From DATLAN01 sp035527455 (GTDB taxonomy: Bacteria > Planctomycetota > Planctomycetia > Pirellulales > Thermoguttaceae): DNA of 28,142 nt. Position numbers and translations under genes: made by a program. Every line of letters begins with the position of its first letter. Position 1 is the first letter of the stretch. Positions 7,197 through 15,811 of this stretch are shown piece after piece. The notes under the pieces were generated by a model. The model was given only the letters and a program-made list of their open reading frames with translations, was not told the DNA's origin and did no database searches. Where the stretch lies: assembly GCA_035527455.1 (NCBI GenBank), contig DATLAN010000395.1:1-28142 (forward strand). The letters run 5' to 3'.

Positions 7197-9454
7197 CCAT
7201 GACTTGTAACGCCACGATCCTGGCGGTGTTGTGCCTGGCGCCGGCAGTAGCTCTCGGGCAGGCGCCGCGCACCGTGCACGAGCAGTTCACCGGGCCGGTC
7301 ACGGCCAAGAAGATCCGCATCGCCGTCGACGACGCGGTGATGTTTCTACGCAGCCGGCAAATGCCCGACGGTTCCATTTATGAAAGCAGCTACACCGAAG
7401 GCGCCACGGCGCTGGCCGCGCTGACCATGCTGGCCTCGGGCGGACATCCCGCCAGCGACGCCCAGTTGAAGAAGGCTCTGGACTACCTGGCCAAGATCGA
7501 CCCGAACAACACCTACGTGCGCGGGATCCGGGCGAACGTCTGGGAATATGCCCTGCGAAAAGTCCCCTACGATCAGCGCATCCGCGCGATGCTCAAGACC
7601 GACTACGACTGGCTCCTGGCCGCCTTGGGCGACCGCGAAGGCTGGCGATACACCATGGAGTCGACCGACTGGGACAACTCGTGTACCCAGTACGGCGTGC
7701 TGGGGATTTGGGCGGCCGCCCGGGCCGGTCTCGAACCGGGCGACAAGTTCTGGCAGACCATGTCGCAACACTTCCGCGGCTGCCAGAACGCCGACGGCGG
7801 CTGGAGCTACACGACCGGCGGCTCCTCGGCCAACATGGCCACCGCCGGACTGGCCAGCATGTTCCTGGTCTTCGACATGTACCACGGCAAGAACTACTAC
7901 CGCGCCGACGATCCGCGAACCTTCACCGAGGGCGAAGCCGCCGCGGTGCTCGGCTCGATCGAACGCGGCATGGACTGGCTGGGCAAGGCCCAAGGCAGCG
8001 GGGGATATTACCTCTACGGAATCGAACGCACCGGCGTGGCCGGCGGGCGGAAGTACATCGGCGGCGACGACTGGTTCGCCCGCGGTGCGCTGGAAGTGCT
8101 CCAGGGCCAGGAATCCGACGGTTCCATTCCCGGCGGTTACGGGGGGGTCGTCAACACGTCGTTTTGCACGCTTTTTCTCGTCTACGGCGGGGCACCCGTG
8201 GCCATCGAAAAGCTGCAGTACGGCGAAACGCACGACTGGAACCTCAACCCGCGCGACCTGGCCAACCTGAGCAAGCACCTCTGGTCGGCCTACGAGCGGC
8301 CGATGAACTGGCAAACCGTCTCCATCGCGGCCGAGGCCGACGAGTTCGAGGCGCCGATCCTCTTCATCAGCGGATCGATGGCGGCCCGGTTCAGCGAGGA
8401 GGAGATGCTCAAGCTCCGCGAGTACATCCTGCGCGGCGGCACCATCCTCGCCGAGCCGAGCGACCACAGCGAACACTTCGCCGAGTCGATGAAACAACTC
8501 CTACGGCAGATGTTCCCGAAAACGGACTACCCCGACTATGAACTCGAGCCGCTCGCGCCCGAACACGGCATCTTCACCGTGATCAAGCAGGAGTGGGAGC
8601 AGCGCCCGCGGCTGTCGGGTGTCTCCGACGGCTCGCGGACCTTCTTCATCCTCTCGGAAGAGTATATGTCGGCCGATTGGCAGGTCAATCGCACGGAAAG
8701 CGACGCGTTCAAGCTGGCGATGAACCTGCTCTTCTACGCGACCGACCTGGGCACGATTGAAGGCAAGTTCGCGTCGATCTTGCCCGAAACCCCGCTGGCC
8801 GAACCGCGCGAGACCGCGATCCGGCTGGCCCGCGTGCAACACTCGCCCGGCGCCGTCCACCCACGCGACTGGGACGCGGCGGCGATGTGCTGGCGGAAGT
8901 ATGCACCCTACGCCCGGCACGTCACCGGCTGCAAGATCGTCGAGTCGCGCCCGGTTGTGCTCGGCAAGGACGACCTGGCGGATATCCGGCTGCTGCATCT
9001 CACCGGGCGTGAGGCGTTGGTGCTTTCGCAGGCGGAGCGAACGGCGTTGAAGGAGTTCGTCGCCGCCGGCGGCACGTTGCTGGTGGATGCTTACGCCGGC
9101 TCATCCGCGTTTGCCGTCTCGGCCCGAAAGGAACTCGACGCGATCTTCGGCCAGCTTGTGCCGCTGCCGCCCGATCATCTGCTGGCCGAAGGCCGATTCG
9201 AGGGCGGGGCCGACCTTTCCGGCGGCATCCGTTTCAAGCTGCCGGCCAGACGACTGTTGCGCGAGCGGGGCGAAGACTCCCGCAGCCAGAAGCTTCTGGT
9301 GGCCCGAGTGAACAACCGCCCGGCGGTCTTCTACTCGGAATTCGACCTTTCGTCGGCGATGGCGGGCATCGAGAATTATCGCTCCCTGGGTTACCGGCCG
9401 GAGTCCGCCCGAAAGATCGTCGGCAACGTTTTGGCGTACATGATGGCGGAGTAG
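7193..9454 (+). CDS. Exported alpha/alpha-toroid protein with two DUF4159 domains (753 aa)
   Basis: A signal peptide (about residues 1-22, ending ALGQA) precedes three regions. Residues about 40-345 form an alpha/alpha toroid of the prenyltransferase/squalene-oxidase repeat type, with QxxDG motifs at RQMPDGS, CQNADGGWSY and GQESDGSIPGG, and the element TDWDNSCTQYGVLGIWAA. The acidic DxDD motif of squalene-hopene cyclases is absent, so cyclase activity is unlikely. Residues about 365-520 (ILFISGSMAARFSEEE, RGGTILAE, MNLLFYATDLG) and about 540-753 (IRLARVQHSPGAVHPRDW, LLHLTGREALVLSQAE, AGGTLLVDAYAG) each look like a DUF4159 domain, the second being the more complete. DUF4159 genes are often found near MoxR/VWA systems, and its function is unknown. 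ATG 7193 overlaps the previous stop. GGAGG at 7184-7188 sits 4 bases before it and 10 before a second ATG at 7199, so either start is possible. The protein probably acts in the envelope with the VIT/VWA proteins. Confidence 0.88.
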   Translation: MTMTCNATILAVLCLAPAVALGQAPRTVHEQFTGPVTAKKIRIAVDDAVMFLRSRQMPDGSIYESSYTEGATALAALTMLASGGHPASDAQLKKALDYLAKIDPNNTYVRGIRANVWEYALRKVPYDQRIRAMLKTDYDWLLAALGDREGWRYTMESTDWDNSCTQYGVLGIWAAARAGLEPGDKFWQTMSQHFRGCQNADGGWSYTTGGSSANMATAGLASMFLVFDMYHGKNYYRADDPRTFTEGEAAAVLGSIERGMDWLGKAQGSGGYYLYGIERTGVAGGRKYIGGDDWFARGALEVLQGQESDGSIPGGYGGVVNTSFCTLFLVYGGAPVAIEKLQYGETHDWNLNPRDLANLSKHLWSAYERPMNWQTVSIAAEADEFEAPILFISGSMAARFSEEEMLKLREYILRGGTILAEPSDHSEHFAESMKQLLRQMFPKTDYPDYELEPLAPEHGIFTVIKQEWEQRPRLSGVSDGSRTFFILSEEYMSADWQVNRTESDAFKLAMNLLFYATDLGTIEGKFASILPETPLAEPRETAIRLARVQHSPGAVHPRDWDAAAMCWRKYAPYARHVTGCKIVESRPVVLGKDDLADIRLLHLTGREALVLSQAERTALKEFVAAGGTLLVDAYAGSSAFAVSARKELDAIFGQLVPLPPDHLLAEGRFEGGADLSGGIRFKLPARRLLRERGEDSRSQKLLVARVNNRPAVFYSEFDLSSAMAGIENYRSLGYRPESARKIVGNVLAYMMAE

Positions 9455-9532
9455 CCCGAGTTCTCTCTTTCCCTTGGGAGGAGGCCCGGTTCAAGACGTA
9501 GAAGTCACGAGCCGATCGACAAAGGCAAACGA

Positions 9533-9567
9533 AAAGCCCCATCGCCGCAATGCGTCGATGGGGCTTT
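9533..9567. terminator. Bidirectional intrinsic terminator between convergent genes
   Basis: A perfect 12-bp stem, AAAGCCCCATCG (9533-9544) and CGATGGGGCTTT (9556-9567), encloses an 11-nt loop. The plus strand continues TTTCTTCTATT and the minus strand leaves the stem as CTTTTC, so each direction has a T-rich exit. It lies 78 bp after the stop of the plus-strand DUF4159 gene and 21 bp after the stop of the minus-strand surface protein, and can serve both. Confidence 0.85.
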
Positions 9568-9588
9568 CTTCTATTCGTAAGCCGTCGC

Positions 9589-12500
9589 TCAATAGGTAGC
9601 CAACAACAGGTCGACGGCCGCTGCTTCGACCGGGTTGTCGTTCTTCGAGGCGTCCCTTTGCTCGAGTTGATCGAGGGCGCTGAGCCATCGGATTGCGGGC
9701 ACAGCGGCCTCTTGCAGGACGACGTCGTGCGCGGCCGATGGAGAGGGCGCCAGGCCGGTTAGCGCGGTCTGGATGCCGAGGTTCAGCGCTAGGCTGCTAT
9801 CCGCCTTGCTTTTCCACGCCGTGAACTGGTCGAGCGCGTTCACTTTCTTGTCTCGGTTGATGTCGAACCGGTTGGAGATACCCACCTCCGCACCGCCTGA
9901 GGCCCGGATGGCCTTCCAGATCTCGAACTCATCCAACGTGTTCACGACCGCATTCTCGGAGGAGTTCAAGGTCTCGGCGACCTGGTTTCCGAAGTAGAAG
10001 ACGTCGGCCTGCGCCAGCCCGAGCGCAGTGCCGTCCTTCACGATCACCTGCAGCCACTGATTCTTGATAGCCCCATCCGCCCAGGTAATGACGATCCGGT
10101 CTGCACCCGCATACGCCTGGCCGGCGTCGTCGGTGCCGGAACCCGCGCCGGGACGTATCTCGACGTTAAGCGGCTGTGGAGCAAGTCCCCACGACGCCGG
10201 GTTTGTCGGATCCGGCTCCAAGACACCAGGGGCACCGGCCCCACCGGCCCGGAACACGAAATCGGCCTCCATGGGGATCACTCCGTCGGGCAGGTCCATG
10301 ACATCGATCATGATGCCGTTGATCCCGCGGTCGTAGCTGGTGTAGTTCAGGTACGACGCAGTCTCCCCGGGCAGCAATTCTCGCTTGTCCGTGGCAATCG
10401 CGCCGTCGTCGCCCCCGAGATCGTCCCATCTGGAGTTGCCGTAGAAGACGTAGCGTCTGACGACGGCTGCGGCGAGAACGTCGTCGTTGAGGATCGTGCC
10501 CACCGCCTCGTCGTCGCCGATGACGACGTCGCGGCCGTCAGCGTCAACCCCCGAGAGTTTCACGGAGAACGTCTCGTCCTGTTCGGCCAGCAAATCGTTG
10601 TTGACCAGCACGACGACTCGCTGTATCTCGCCCGCTTGGCCGGCGAACTGAAGCGTGCCACTCAAGTTCGCGGCCACGTAGTCGACGCCTTCCTCGGCCG
10701 AATTGCCCGGGATCAGGTCACCCAGGACGGTGTAATCCACGCTTACCGGCACGTCCACGGCGTGCGAGAGCGTTACGTCGAACACGAAGGGTGTCGTCGA
10801 GACGATTTGCGCACCGGGCTTCACGAGCAAGCGAATCTGGTCCGAATTCGTAAACGCCATCAGACTGTTGAACAGCAACGTCCGGTTATCGGAAAGCAGG
10901 GTGAATCGATCTGAACCCGTGACGTCGATGGCGCGGAAACCCTCGATACCCGTGGGGTAAACCGTACCGGGGTTTCCGAGGGTATCGCTATCGTTGAGGT
11001 TGGTTGTGCTGAAGATCACTCCCAGAATATCGTCGCTAAACTGGATGGCTCCGTTCTGCACGGTCACGTAGTCTGGAGTAAGCGGGTCGAAATGGAAGAA
11101 CCAGGAATCGACCTGAATCCCAGCCTGGACGACGCCTCCTGTCGGAGCGGCGGGACCGAACGTGACGTCCGTGCCGTTGGGGACGTGGTCAACGTCGACG
11201 TTCTGGGCCAGCGACACTCCGGTCTGTTCCCGGAAACCAATGATCAAGTCGTTTTCGGTCTCCCCGAGGACGACGGACGCCAGCGGAGTGTCGACGATTT
11301 CCACCCCCTGTCCCCCTTCCGGCAAAGTGACGTCCTGGATGGTCAACGTTGCCTGGTCGTCGTTGAGGATCGTTCCGGTTGCCTGGGCCTTCGCGGCGTC
11401 GATGTCCATTCCCGGTGAGGGATTCGTGATCTGTACGACGAACGTCTCGTTGGCCTCCACGACGAGGTCGGCGTTCAGCAGCACGGTGACCGGCACGCTC
11501 GTTTCTCCGGCGGGAAAATCCACCGTCACCGTCGATTGCCACGACGGGTGGAAATCGTCGTCGGTCGTTTGATTGTGGATGATGGAGACGTCCACCGAAG
11601 TCGGCACGGCCAGCGCCCCGGAGAGTTCGATCGTGAACTGAACTCCGTCGTTCTCGTTCCCTTGGGCGTCGCCGAAGATCGAGAACTCGGCATCCGGCGC
11701 CGGCGGGCTAATCACGATTTGGTTCGATACGATCGTGTAATTGGTCAAGCGACTGCTGTCGGGGGAAACCAGAATCAACTCGTCGATGTTCAGATCGAAC
11801 GTTCCGAAGGTCCCCGCCGGAATCGTGAACTCGACCTTGAAGAAGCCGGCATTGTCGATAATCTGCTCCGCAACCCCGCCGCTGAAATAGTCGCCAACCA
11901 GCAGTTGGTCCGTCTGGGGCGGATTACCTCCGTACTTGGAAAACTCCGGATCGTGATCACCGAATAAGGAGGCTTTCGTTTGGGTGCGAGTAGCTTGTTC
12001 CACGAACTCCACGCTGCCGTTCGCGCCGGCTTGCGGAGTAACGGAGAGCGCCGCGTTGTAGGACGCCAGGTACGGATCCTCGAGCAGACCGACCGGAACC
12101 TCGAAGTAAAGTTCGAGAGAACCCGTGTCCGGGCCGGTAGGGTCGGGATTGTCGACGATGACCGGGGCTCCGACGATGACGGTGAACTTCAGCAGTTCGA
12201 AGCCGGCGTCGAGCGTCAGATCGGTCTCGTTGGGGCCCAGTGCCAAGACTTGGGTCGTCCCGTCCGCATCGATGTCGCTGTCCTCGGCATCATCGCCGGC
12301 GTCTTGCACGGTCGGCTTGTAGCCCGGCGGCGTGTCGAACACCAGGAAGTAGTCCCCTATCTCCAGTTCCGTGAACAGGTAGGCGCCGTCGTCGTTCGTC
12401 GTCGTGGTGCGCACCGGATCGTCCACGGCCGGGTCCATTCCCGAGCGGTACAGACTGACGCCTGCTCCCGCCATGCCGGGCTCGCCGGCGTCCTGGATTC

Positions 12501-15500
12501 CGTCGCCGTTGACGTCATCCCAAACGCGATCGCCCACCGAGACCGGGTTGACGAGAATCTTGCCGGGTCTGAGGATGTAATTGAGCAACGGGTTCCCGCC
12601 GGCGTCGCTGAACAATACCTCCTCGATGCGCAGGTCGTATTTCCCGACTCCTTCCGCCGCCGTCCCATCCAAGATCACGAAGTCGATCCCGAACAGACCT
12701 TCCCCGTTGTCGATCCTGGCCGCGGCGACCTGGTCGTTGGGCAGATAGTCGCTGACTTGAAGTTGGGCACCTTCGAGACCCGCGGAAAACTGAGAAAAGC
12801 CGGGGGTCTGACCGGGAAACACCTGGTTATTCGCCTGGGAGGCCTGATCGCTCAACGCGATCCAGCTCACCTCCGGAACATCCCCCGCACCCGTATACCC
12901 CCCCGGGTAAATCGACACGACCGCGTTGTACGATGCCAGGTACGGCTGCAACTCCAACGGGACCTTGAAGTAGACATCGACGTGTCCTCCCAGGTCCGTG
13001 TCCTTGACGATGACCGTGTCGACGATCACCTCGAACTTCAGTTGCCGCATGCCCGCGTCCAGCGTGAGTTCCTCGTCGAAGCCGACGGTGAACGCATCGG
13101 TTCTTCCCGTGACCGGATCGGCGTCGCTGTCGCGGGTGTCATCTGCGCCCTGGTCTTTCGGCGTATAGCGATACGTGTTATCCGGCCTGACGAATGCCGT
13201 GAAGTAATCGCCCGGCAACAGATCGGTGAATTCATAGGACCCGAGGGCGTCCGTCTGCGTCGTGCCTGCCAATGCCGGGGCCCCGACGTCCGGCTGCCGA
13301 TACAACTCGACCACGACTCCGCCGAGACCGCTCTCGTCGTCCTGCCGGATGCCGTCACTCTCTCTCGCATCGTCTTCGAGATCCTCCCAGACTCGGCCGG
13401 ACACCGACGCGGGACCGACGATAATATATCCGGACACCGCATTGACGTTCAGTCGATACCCGGAAGCATCGGTAACGATTTTTTCATCGATTTTCACCTC
13501 GAACACTCCGGCGACCCCCGGCGCGACGGTGAAATCGAGTCCGAACGCGCCGTATCCGTTCTTGACTTCCACGGCGGCCGAACCGCCGCCGAGTGACAGA
13601 TAATCGCCGACCTGCAACTTCGTACCCTCGACGGAGCCGGGAGTGTACTGTGAGAAGTCGGGAGCAAAGTCCGGCGGACTGCCCGGAAACACGGGAATTC
13701 TTCCGTCGACCCGCGTGGCGTCTTCTTTCAACGTGACCAGACCCTCGAAGCCGGGGGGCGATACGATGGAAATCGCGGCGTTATAAGCGGCCATGTAGGG
13801 CTGGAAATCGCTCGGGACCTCGAAGTAGACGTCCAGGTGGCCGTCGGTCGCCACGGTCGGAATGTCCATTACGGCCGTTTCGGCCTTCATGGTGAAGGCC
13901 AGTTGTCTGAGTCCGACGTCGATGTCCGATCGCTGCTGGCTGATCCCCAGGGTGAACAGGCTGGTTCTTCCGGTCGAGTCGGCGTCACTGTCCAGGGCGC
14001 TGCCGGCTTGCGGATTGTTCTTTGCAACGAACCGGTAATCCTGCGGGACGACGAATTCGACGAAATACTGGCCGGCAATCAGGTTGACGAAGGAATAACC
14101 GTCGGCAGTGCTGGTGGTGGTGGCCACCGGATCGACTTCGGTGGAATCGTAGAGGTTCACTTCGATTCCGGCCAGACCGGGTTCGCCGAGATCCTGAACG
14201 CCGTCGTTGTCCTGATCCCACCACACCCGGTCCCCGATGGAGGACTGGGCGGTGTCGTCGTCGAGGATCGTGCCCACGCCTTCGTCGAGCGGAGTGCCCG
14301 GATTCGCCGGATCCCGGAGTAAGACGCGAAACGTCTCATGCAGTTCCGGGAGGTTGTCACCGCGGACGTAGACGAAGAGCGTCTGTGGATCGGTGCTGGT
14401 GAACGTCATCTGCTTGGGAGTCGAGATCGAAATATAGTCGATCCCCGGCATGGCCGTGGCCGGTACGGTCACGGCCTCCACGACAAGCGGATTGGACGGT
14501 GAAACCGATCCGGTAGCGGACACGGTGAAAGCAAAGGGCGTCAGCTCGCCGTCCTTGCCCTCTCGCAAACTGACGTCGCTGATGTGGATGGTTGGTTCCG
14601 GTACAATGATCTTGAGCTTGCCGGCTTGTACGTCCACATTCCAGATGTTGTCGCCGACCTCATTGGTGAACTTCAGCGGATTTTCCGGGGAATCGATCAC
14701 GATGTCGAACTCTCCGGAAGTGCCCGCCGCCACGTCGAATTGGAGCGTGAACAAGCCGGCGCCCTCGAAAACGGGGACGTAGCTCCTGCCCAGATCGTCG
14801 GCAACGCCGTCGTTGGTTCTTCCGGAAGTGCCGGCGTAGTAGACGTTCGGATCCCGGGTCCCGCCGGGCGTCGAGGACGGGAAGAGCGGATTGTCGGCCT
14901 GCACGGCGCCCACGAACGTGATGCCGGGATTCGGAGGATCGACCGTGATCACGGCCGTGTAGCCACCTACCTGTTGCGCGTGAAACGATTTGCTGATATA
15001 CACGTCGAATTCGACTCGCTCGACGCCAAAGACAGGGGATTCGATCTCGACGTCGTCATCACCGTCGTTCGGATCTCCGTCATCGACCTTCACTTTGGCA
15101 AAGTTCTCCACGAGGCCCGCGTCGACCGTTTTCTGCGAAGCGGGTGGAAGCAAGAACCACGGTTTCGTCACGCCGGTAAACGGATTCACGTCGCTGTCGG
15201 TCGAATCGTTGCCCACGTCGGGCCGCGTAAGACTGAAAAGGTCCGGGCGAATGACCTCGACTCGGTAGAATTCGTCCGCCGGTACGTTGTCGAACCGGTA
15301 CTGGCCGGCGACGCCCGTGGCCCCCGTGGTTTGGCTCAGGACCGGACTGTCGACGCCGTACTGATAGAGGTTGACGGTGACGCCGTTTTTTCCCAGTTCG
15401 GCGGGTCCTTGCGCACCGTCAGCGTCCGTATCCAACCAGACCCGACCGGCCACGACCGAGAGGAGTTGCCGCTGTTCGAGCGGTTCGAAGTGAGGCATTC

Positions 15501-15594
15501 TCGTAAGACGGCGGCGCTTGCTCTCGGGCGAACCCTTCTCGTTGCGGACGCGCCGACGTTTCGCCCCCGGTCTGCGGAATTGGAATAGACTCAC
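9589..15594 (-). CDS. Surface protein with PLEQRQLL leader, SdrD B-like, cohesin-like, Calx-beta and dockerin domains (2001 aa)
   Basis: The leader is strongly basic, has no hydrophobic core and ends in FEPLEQRQLLS (36-46), the planctomycete LEPR-XLL-type motif. Domains follow in this order: SdrD B-like 1 (about 48-163) and cohesin-like 1 (about 185-332); Calx-beta (about 335-447, ending GTILDDD); SdrD B-like 2 (452-564) and cohesin-like 2 (566-728); SdrD B-like 3 (729-851) and cohesin-like 3 (852-1017); SdrD B-like 4 (1018-1134) and cohesin-like 4 (1135-1298); Calx-beta 2 (about 1300-1413); Calx-beta 3 (1414-1705), split by about 165 residues; a conserved planctomycete module (1712-1875); and a type I dockerin (about 1877-1930). 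The second EF-hand loop, DINRDKKVNALD, is well formed. A 70-residue tail ends VDLLLATY. The SdrD B-like units carry the usual WxDxDxDGxQDxGE calcium-site pattern. An extracellular, calcium-stiffened adhesion or matrix role is inferred. The GTG start at 15594 has AAAGGA 9 bases upstream. The cohesin-like label is a fold guess. Confidence 0.9.
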   Translation of the reverse strand: MSLFQFRRPGAKRRRVRNEKGSPESKRRRLTRMPHFEPLEQRQLLSVVAGRVWLDTDADGAQGPAELGKNGVTVNLYQYGVDSPVLSQTTGATGVAGQYRFDNVPADEFYRVEVIRPDLFSLTRPDVGNDSTDSDVNPFTGVTKPWFLLPPASQKTVDAGLVENFAKVKVDDGDPNDGDDDVEIESPVFGVERVEFDVYISKSFHAQQVGGYTAVITVDPPNPGITFVGAVQADNPLFPSSTPGGTRDPNVYYAGTSGRTNDGVADDLGRSYVPVFEGAGLFTLQFDVAAGTSGEFDIVIDSPENPLKFTNEVGDNIWNVDVQAGKLKIIVPEPTIHISDVSLREGKDGELTPFAFTVSATGSVSPSNPLVVEAVTVPATAMPGIDYISISTPKQMTFTSTDPQTLFVYVRGDNLPELHETFRVLLRDPANPGTPLDEGVGTILDDDTAQSSIGDRVWWDQDNDGVQDLGEPGLAGIEVNLYDSTEVDPVATTTSTADGYSFVNLIAGQYFVEFVVPQDYRFVAKNNPQAGSALDSDADSTGRTSLFTLGISQQRSDIDVGLRQLAFTMKAETAVMDIPTVATDGHLDVYFEVPSDFQPYMAAYNAAISIVSPPGFEGLVTLKEDATRVDGRIPVFPGSPPDFAPDFSQYTPGSVEGTKLQVGDYLSLGGGSAAVEVKNGYGAFGLDFTVAPGVAGVFEVKIDEKIVTDASGYRLNVNAVSGYIIVGPASVSGRVWEDLEDDARESDGIRQDDESGLGGVVVELYRQPDVGAPALAGTTQTDALGSYEFTDLLPGDYFTAFVRPDNTYRYTPKDQGADDTRDSDADPVTGRTDAFTVGFDEELTLDAGMRQLKFEVIVDTVIVKDTDLGGHVDVYFKVPLELQPYLASYNAVVSIYPGGYTGAGDVPEVSWIALSDQASQANNQVFPGQTPGFSQFSAGLEGAQLQVSDYLPNDQVAAARIDNGEGLFGIDFVILDGTAAEGVGKYDLRIEEVLFSDAGGNPLLNYILRPGKILVNPVSVGDRVWDDVNGDGIQDAGEPGMAGAGVSLYRSGMDPAVDDPVRTTTTNDDGAYLFTELEIGDYFLVFDTPPGYKPTVQDAGDDAEDSDIDADGTTQVLALGPNETDLTLDAGFELLKFTVIVGAPVIVDNPDPTGPDTGSLELYFEVPVGLLEDPYLASYNAALSVTPQAGANGSVEFVEQATRTQTKASLFGDHDPEFSKYGGNPPQTDQLLVGDYFSGGVAEQIIDNAGFFKVEFTIPAGTFGTFDLNIDELILVSPDSSRLTNYTIVSNQIVISPPAPDAEFSIFGDAQGNENDGVQFTIELSGALAVPTSVDVSIIHNQTTDDDFHPSWQSTVTVDFPAGETSVPVTVLLNADLVVEANETFVVQITNPSPGMDIDAAKAQATGTILNDDQATLTIQDVTLPEGGQGVEIVDTPLASVVLGETENDLIIGFREQTGVSLAQNVDVDHVPNGTDVTFGPAAPTGGVVQAGIQVDSWFFHFDPLTPDYVTVQNGAIQFSDDILGVIFSTTNLNDSDTLGNPGTVYPTGIEGFRAIDVTGSDRFTLLSDNRTLLFNSLMAFTNSDQIRLLVKPGAQIVSTTPFVFDVTLSHAVDVPVSVDYTVLGDLIPGNSAEEGVDYVAANLSGTLQFAGQAGEIQRVVVLVNNDLLAEQDETFSVKLSGVDADGRDVVIGDDEAVGTILNDDVLAAAVVRRYVFYGNSRWDDLGGDDGAIATDKRELLPGETASYLNYTSYDRGINGIMIDVMDLPDGVIPMEADFVFRAGGAGAPGVLEPDPTNPASWGLAPQPLNVEIRPGAGSGTDDAGQAYAGADRIVITWADGAIKNQWLQVIVKDGTALGLAQADVFYFGNQVAETLNSSENAVVNTLDEFEIWKAIRASGGAEVGISNRFDINRDKKVNALDQFTAWKSKADSSLALNLGIQTALTGLAPSPSAAHDVVLQEAAVPAIRWLSALDQLEQRDASKNDNPVEAAAVDLLLATY
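9805..10461 (-). other. C-terminal planctomycete module and type I dockerin of the 2001-aa protein
   Basis: Residues about 1712-1875 include YVFYGNSRWDD, AIATDKRELLPGETASYLNY, YDRGINGIMIDV and ITWADGAIKNQWLQVIVK. I recognise this pattern from many planctomycete surface proteins, where it directly precedes a dockerin. Two EF-hand-like loops follow: NSSENAVVNTLDEFEIWKA and DINRDKKVNALDQFTAWKS. The second has Asp or Asn at the expected ligand positions, and the first is weaker. In planctomycetes such dockerins are not tied to cellulosomes and their partners are unknown. Confidence 0.75.
11704..15453 (-). repeat. Four SdrD B-like plus cohesin-like domain pairs
   Basis: Residues 48-1297 are built from a unit of about 275-290 residues used four times, with one Calx-beta domain between the first and second pairs. 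Each unit has an SdrD B-like domain (for example SIGDRVWWDQDNDGVQDLGE and SVGDRVWDDVNGDGIQDAGE). It is followed by a sandwich domain recognised by shared lines: VYFEVP or VYFKVP, then YLASYNA, then LQVGDYL, and a final GxFxVDFxxxxGxxGxFDLxIDE. The last three pairs are much closer to one another than to the first. Confidence 0.8.
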
Positions 15595-15811
15595 GTTTCC
15601 GTCCTTTCAGACTTGTGTTTCGCGACTGACTCGCGGTATCGGCCGGATCTACTCGCTCGAACCACACCCGACGCGGCGCGCCGATTTGCCGAACGCCTTT
15701 CGGGAAAGGTTGGCCATCTTCGAGACCAGGCGGTTGCCACCGGTCCTCTCAGTCTGGCTTGACCCCCGAAACGGCCCGCGTCAAGCGTCATGAGGTCTCA
15801 AAGATGCGCTT
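15595..15811. other. Intergenic region between the two surface-protein genes
   Basis: These 217 bp lie downstream of the 3990-aa gene and upstream of the 2001-aa gene, both on the minus strand. They contain two hairpins: GCTTGAC/GTCAAGC at 15757-15786 and CCTTT-CGGG-AAAGG at 15696-15709. A 15-nt element with CGCGA/TCGCG arms lies at 15621-15635. The 8-mer CGAAACAC (minus strand, 15622-15615) recurs upstream of the giant gene. No convincing -35/-10 pair was found. Confidence 0.6.
15757..15786 (-). terminator. Candidate weak terminator after the 3990-aa gene
   Basis: A 7-bp stem, GCTTGAC/GTCAAGC, with an inner CCG/CGG pairing around AAA, starts 26 bp beyond the stop codon on the minus strand. 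There is no T-run after it, so it could be a weak or factor-assisted stop, or only an mRNA 3'-end structure. Read-through into the next minus-strand gene cannot be excluded. Confidence 0.3.

Noticed and set aside
7310..8230. Squalene-hopene or terpene cyclase
   Set aside because: The toroid repeats are present, but the DxDD acid motif is missing and the protein is exported and fused to DUF4159 domains.
11980..13596. 538-codon open frame on the plus strand
   Set aside because: It is antisense to the SdrD B-like/cohesin-like region of the 2001-aa protein, with the same antisense composition and no recognisable family.
9805..15453. Cellulosome scaffoldin
   Set aside because: Dockerin and cohesin-like modules alone do not make a cellulosome. 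No carbohydrate-binding module or glycoside hydrolase is seen, and planctomycete dockerins occur in many non-cellulosomal proteins.
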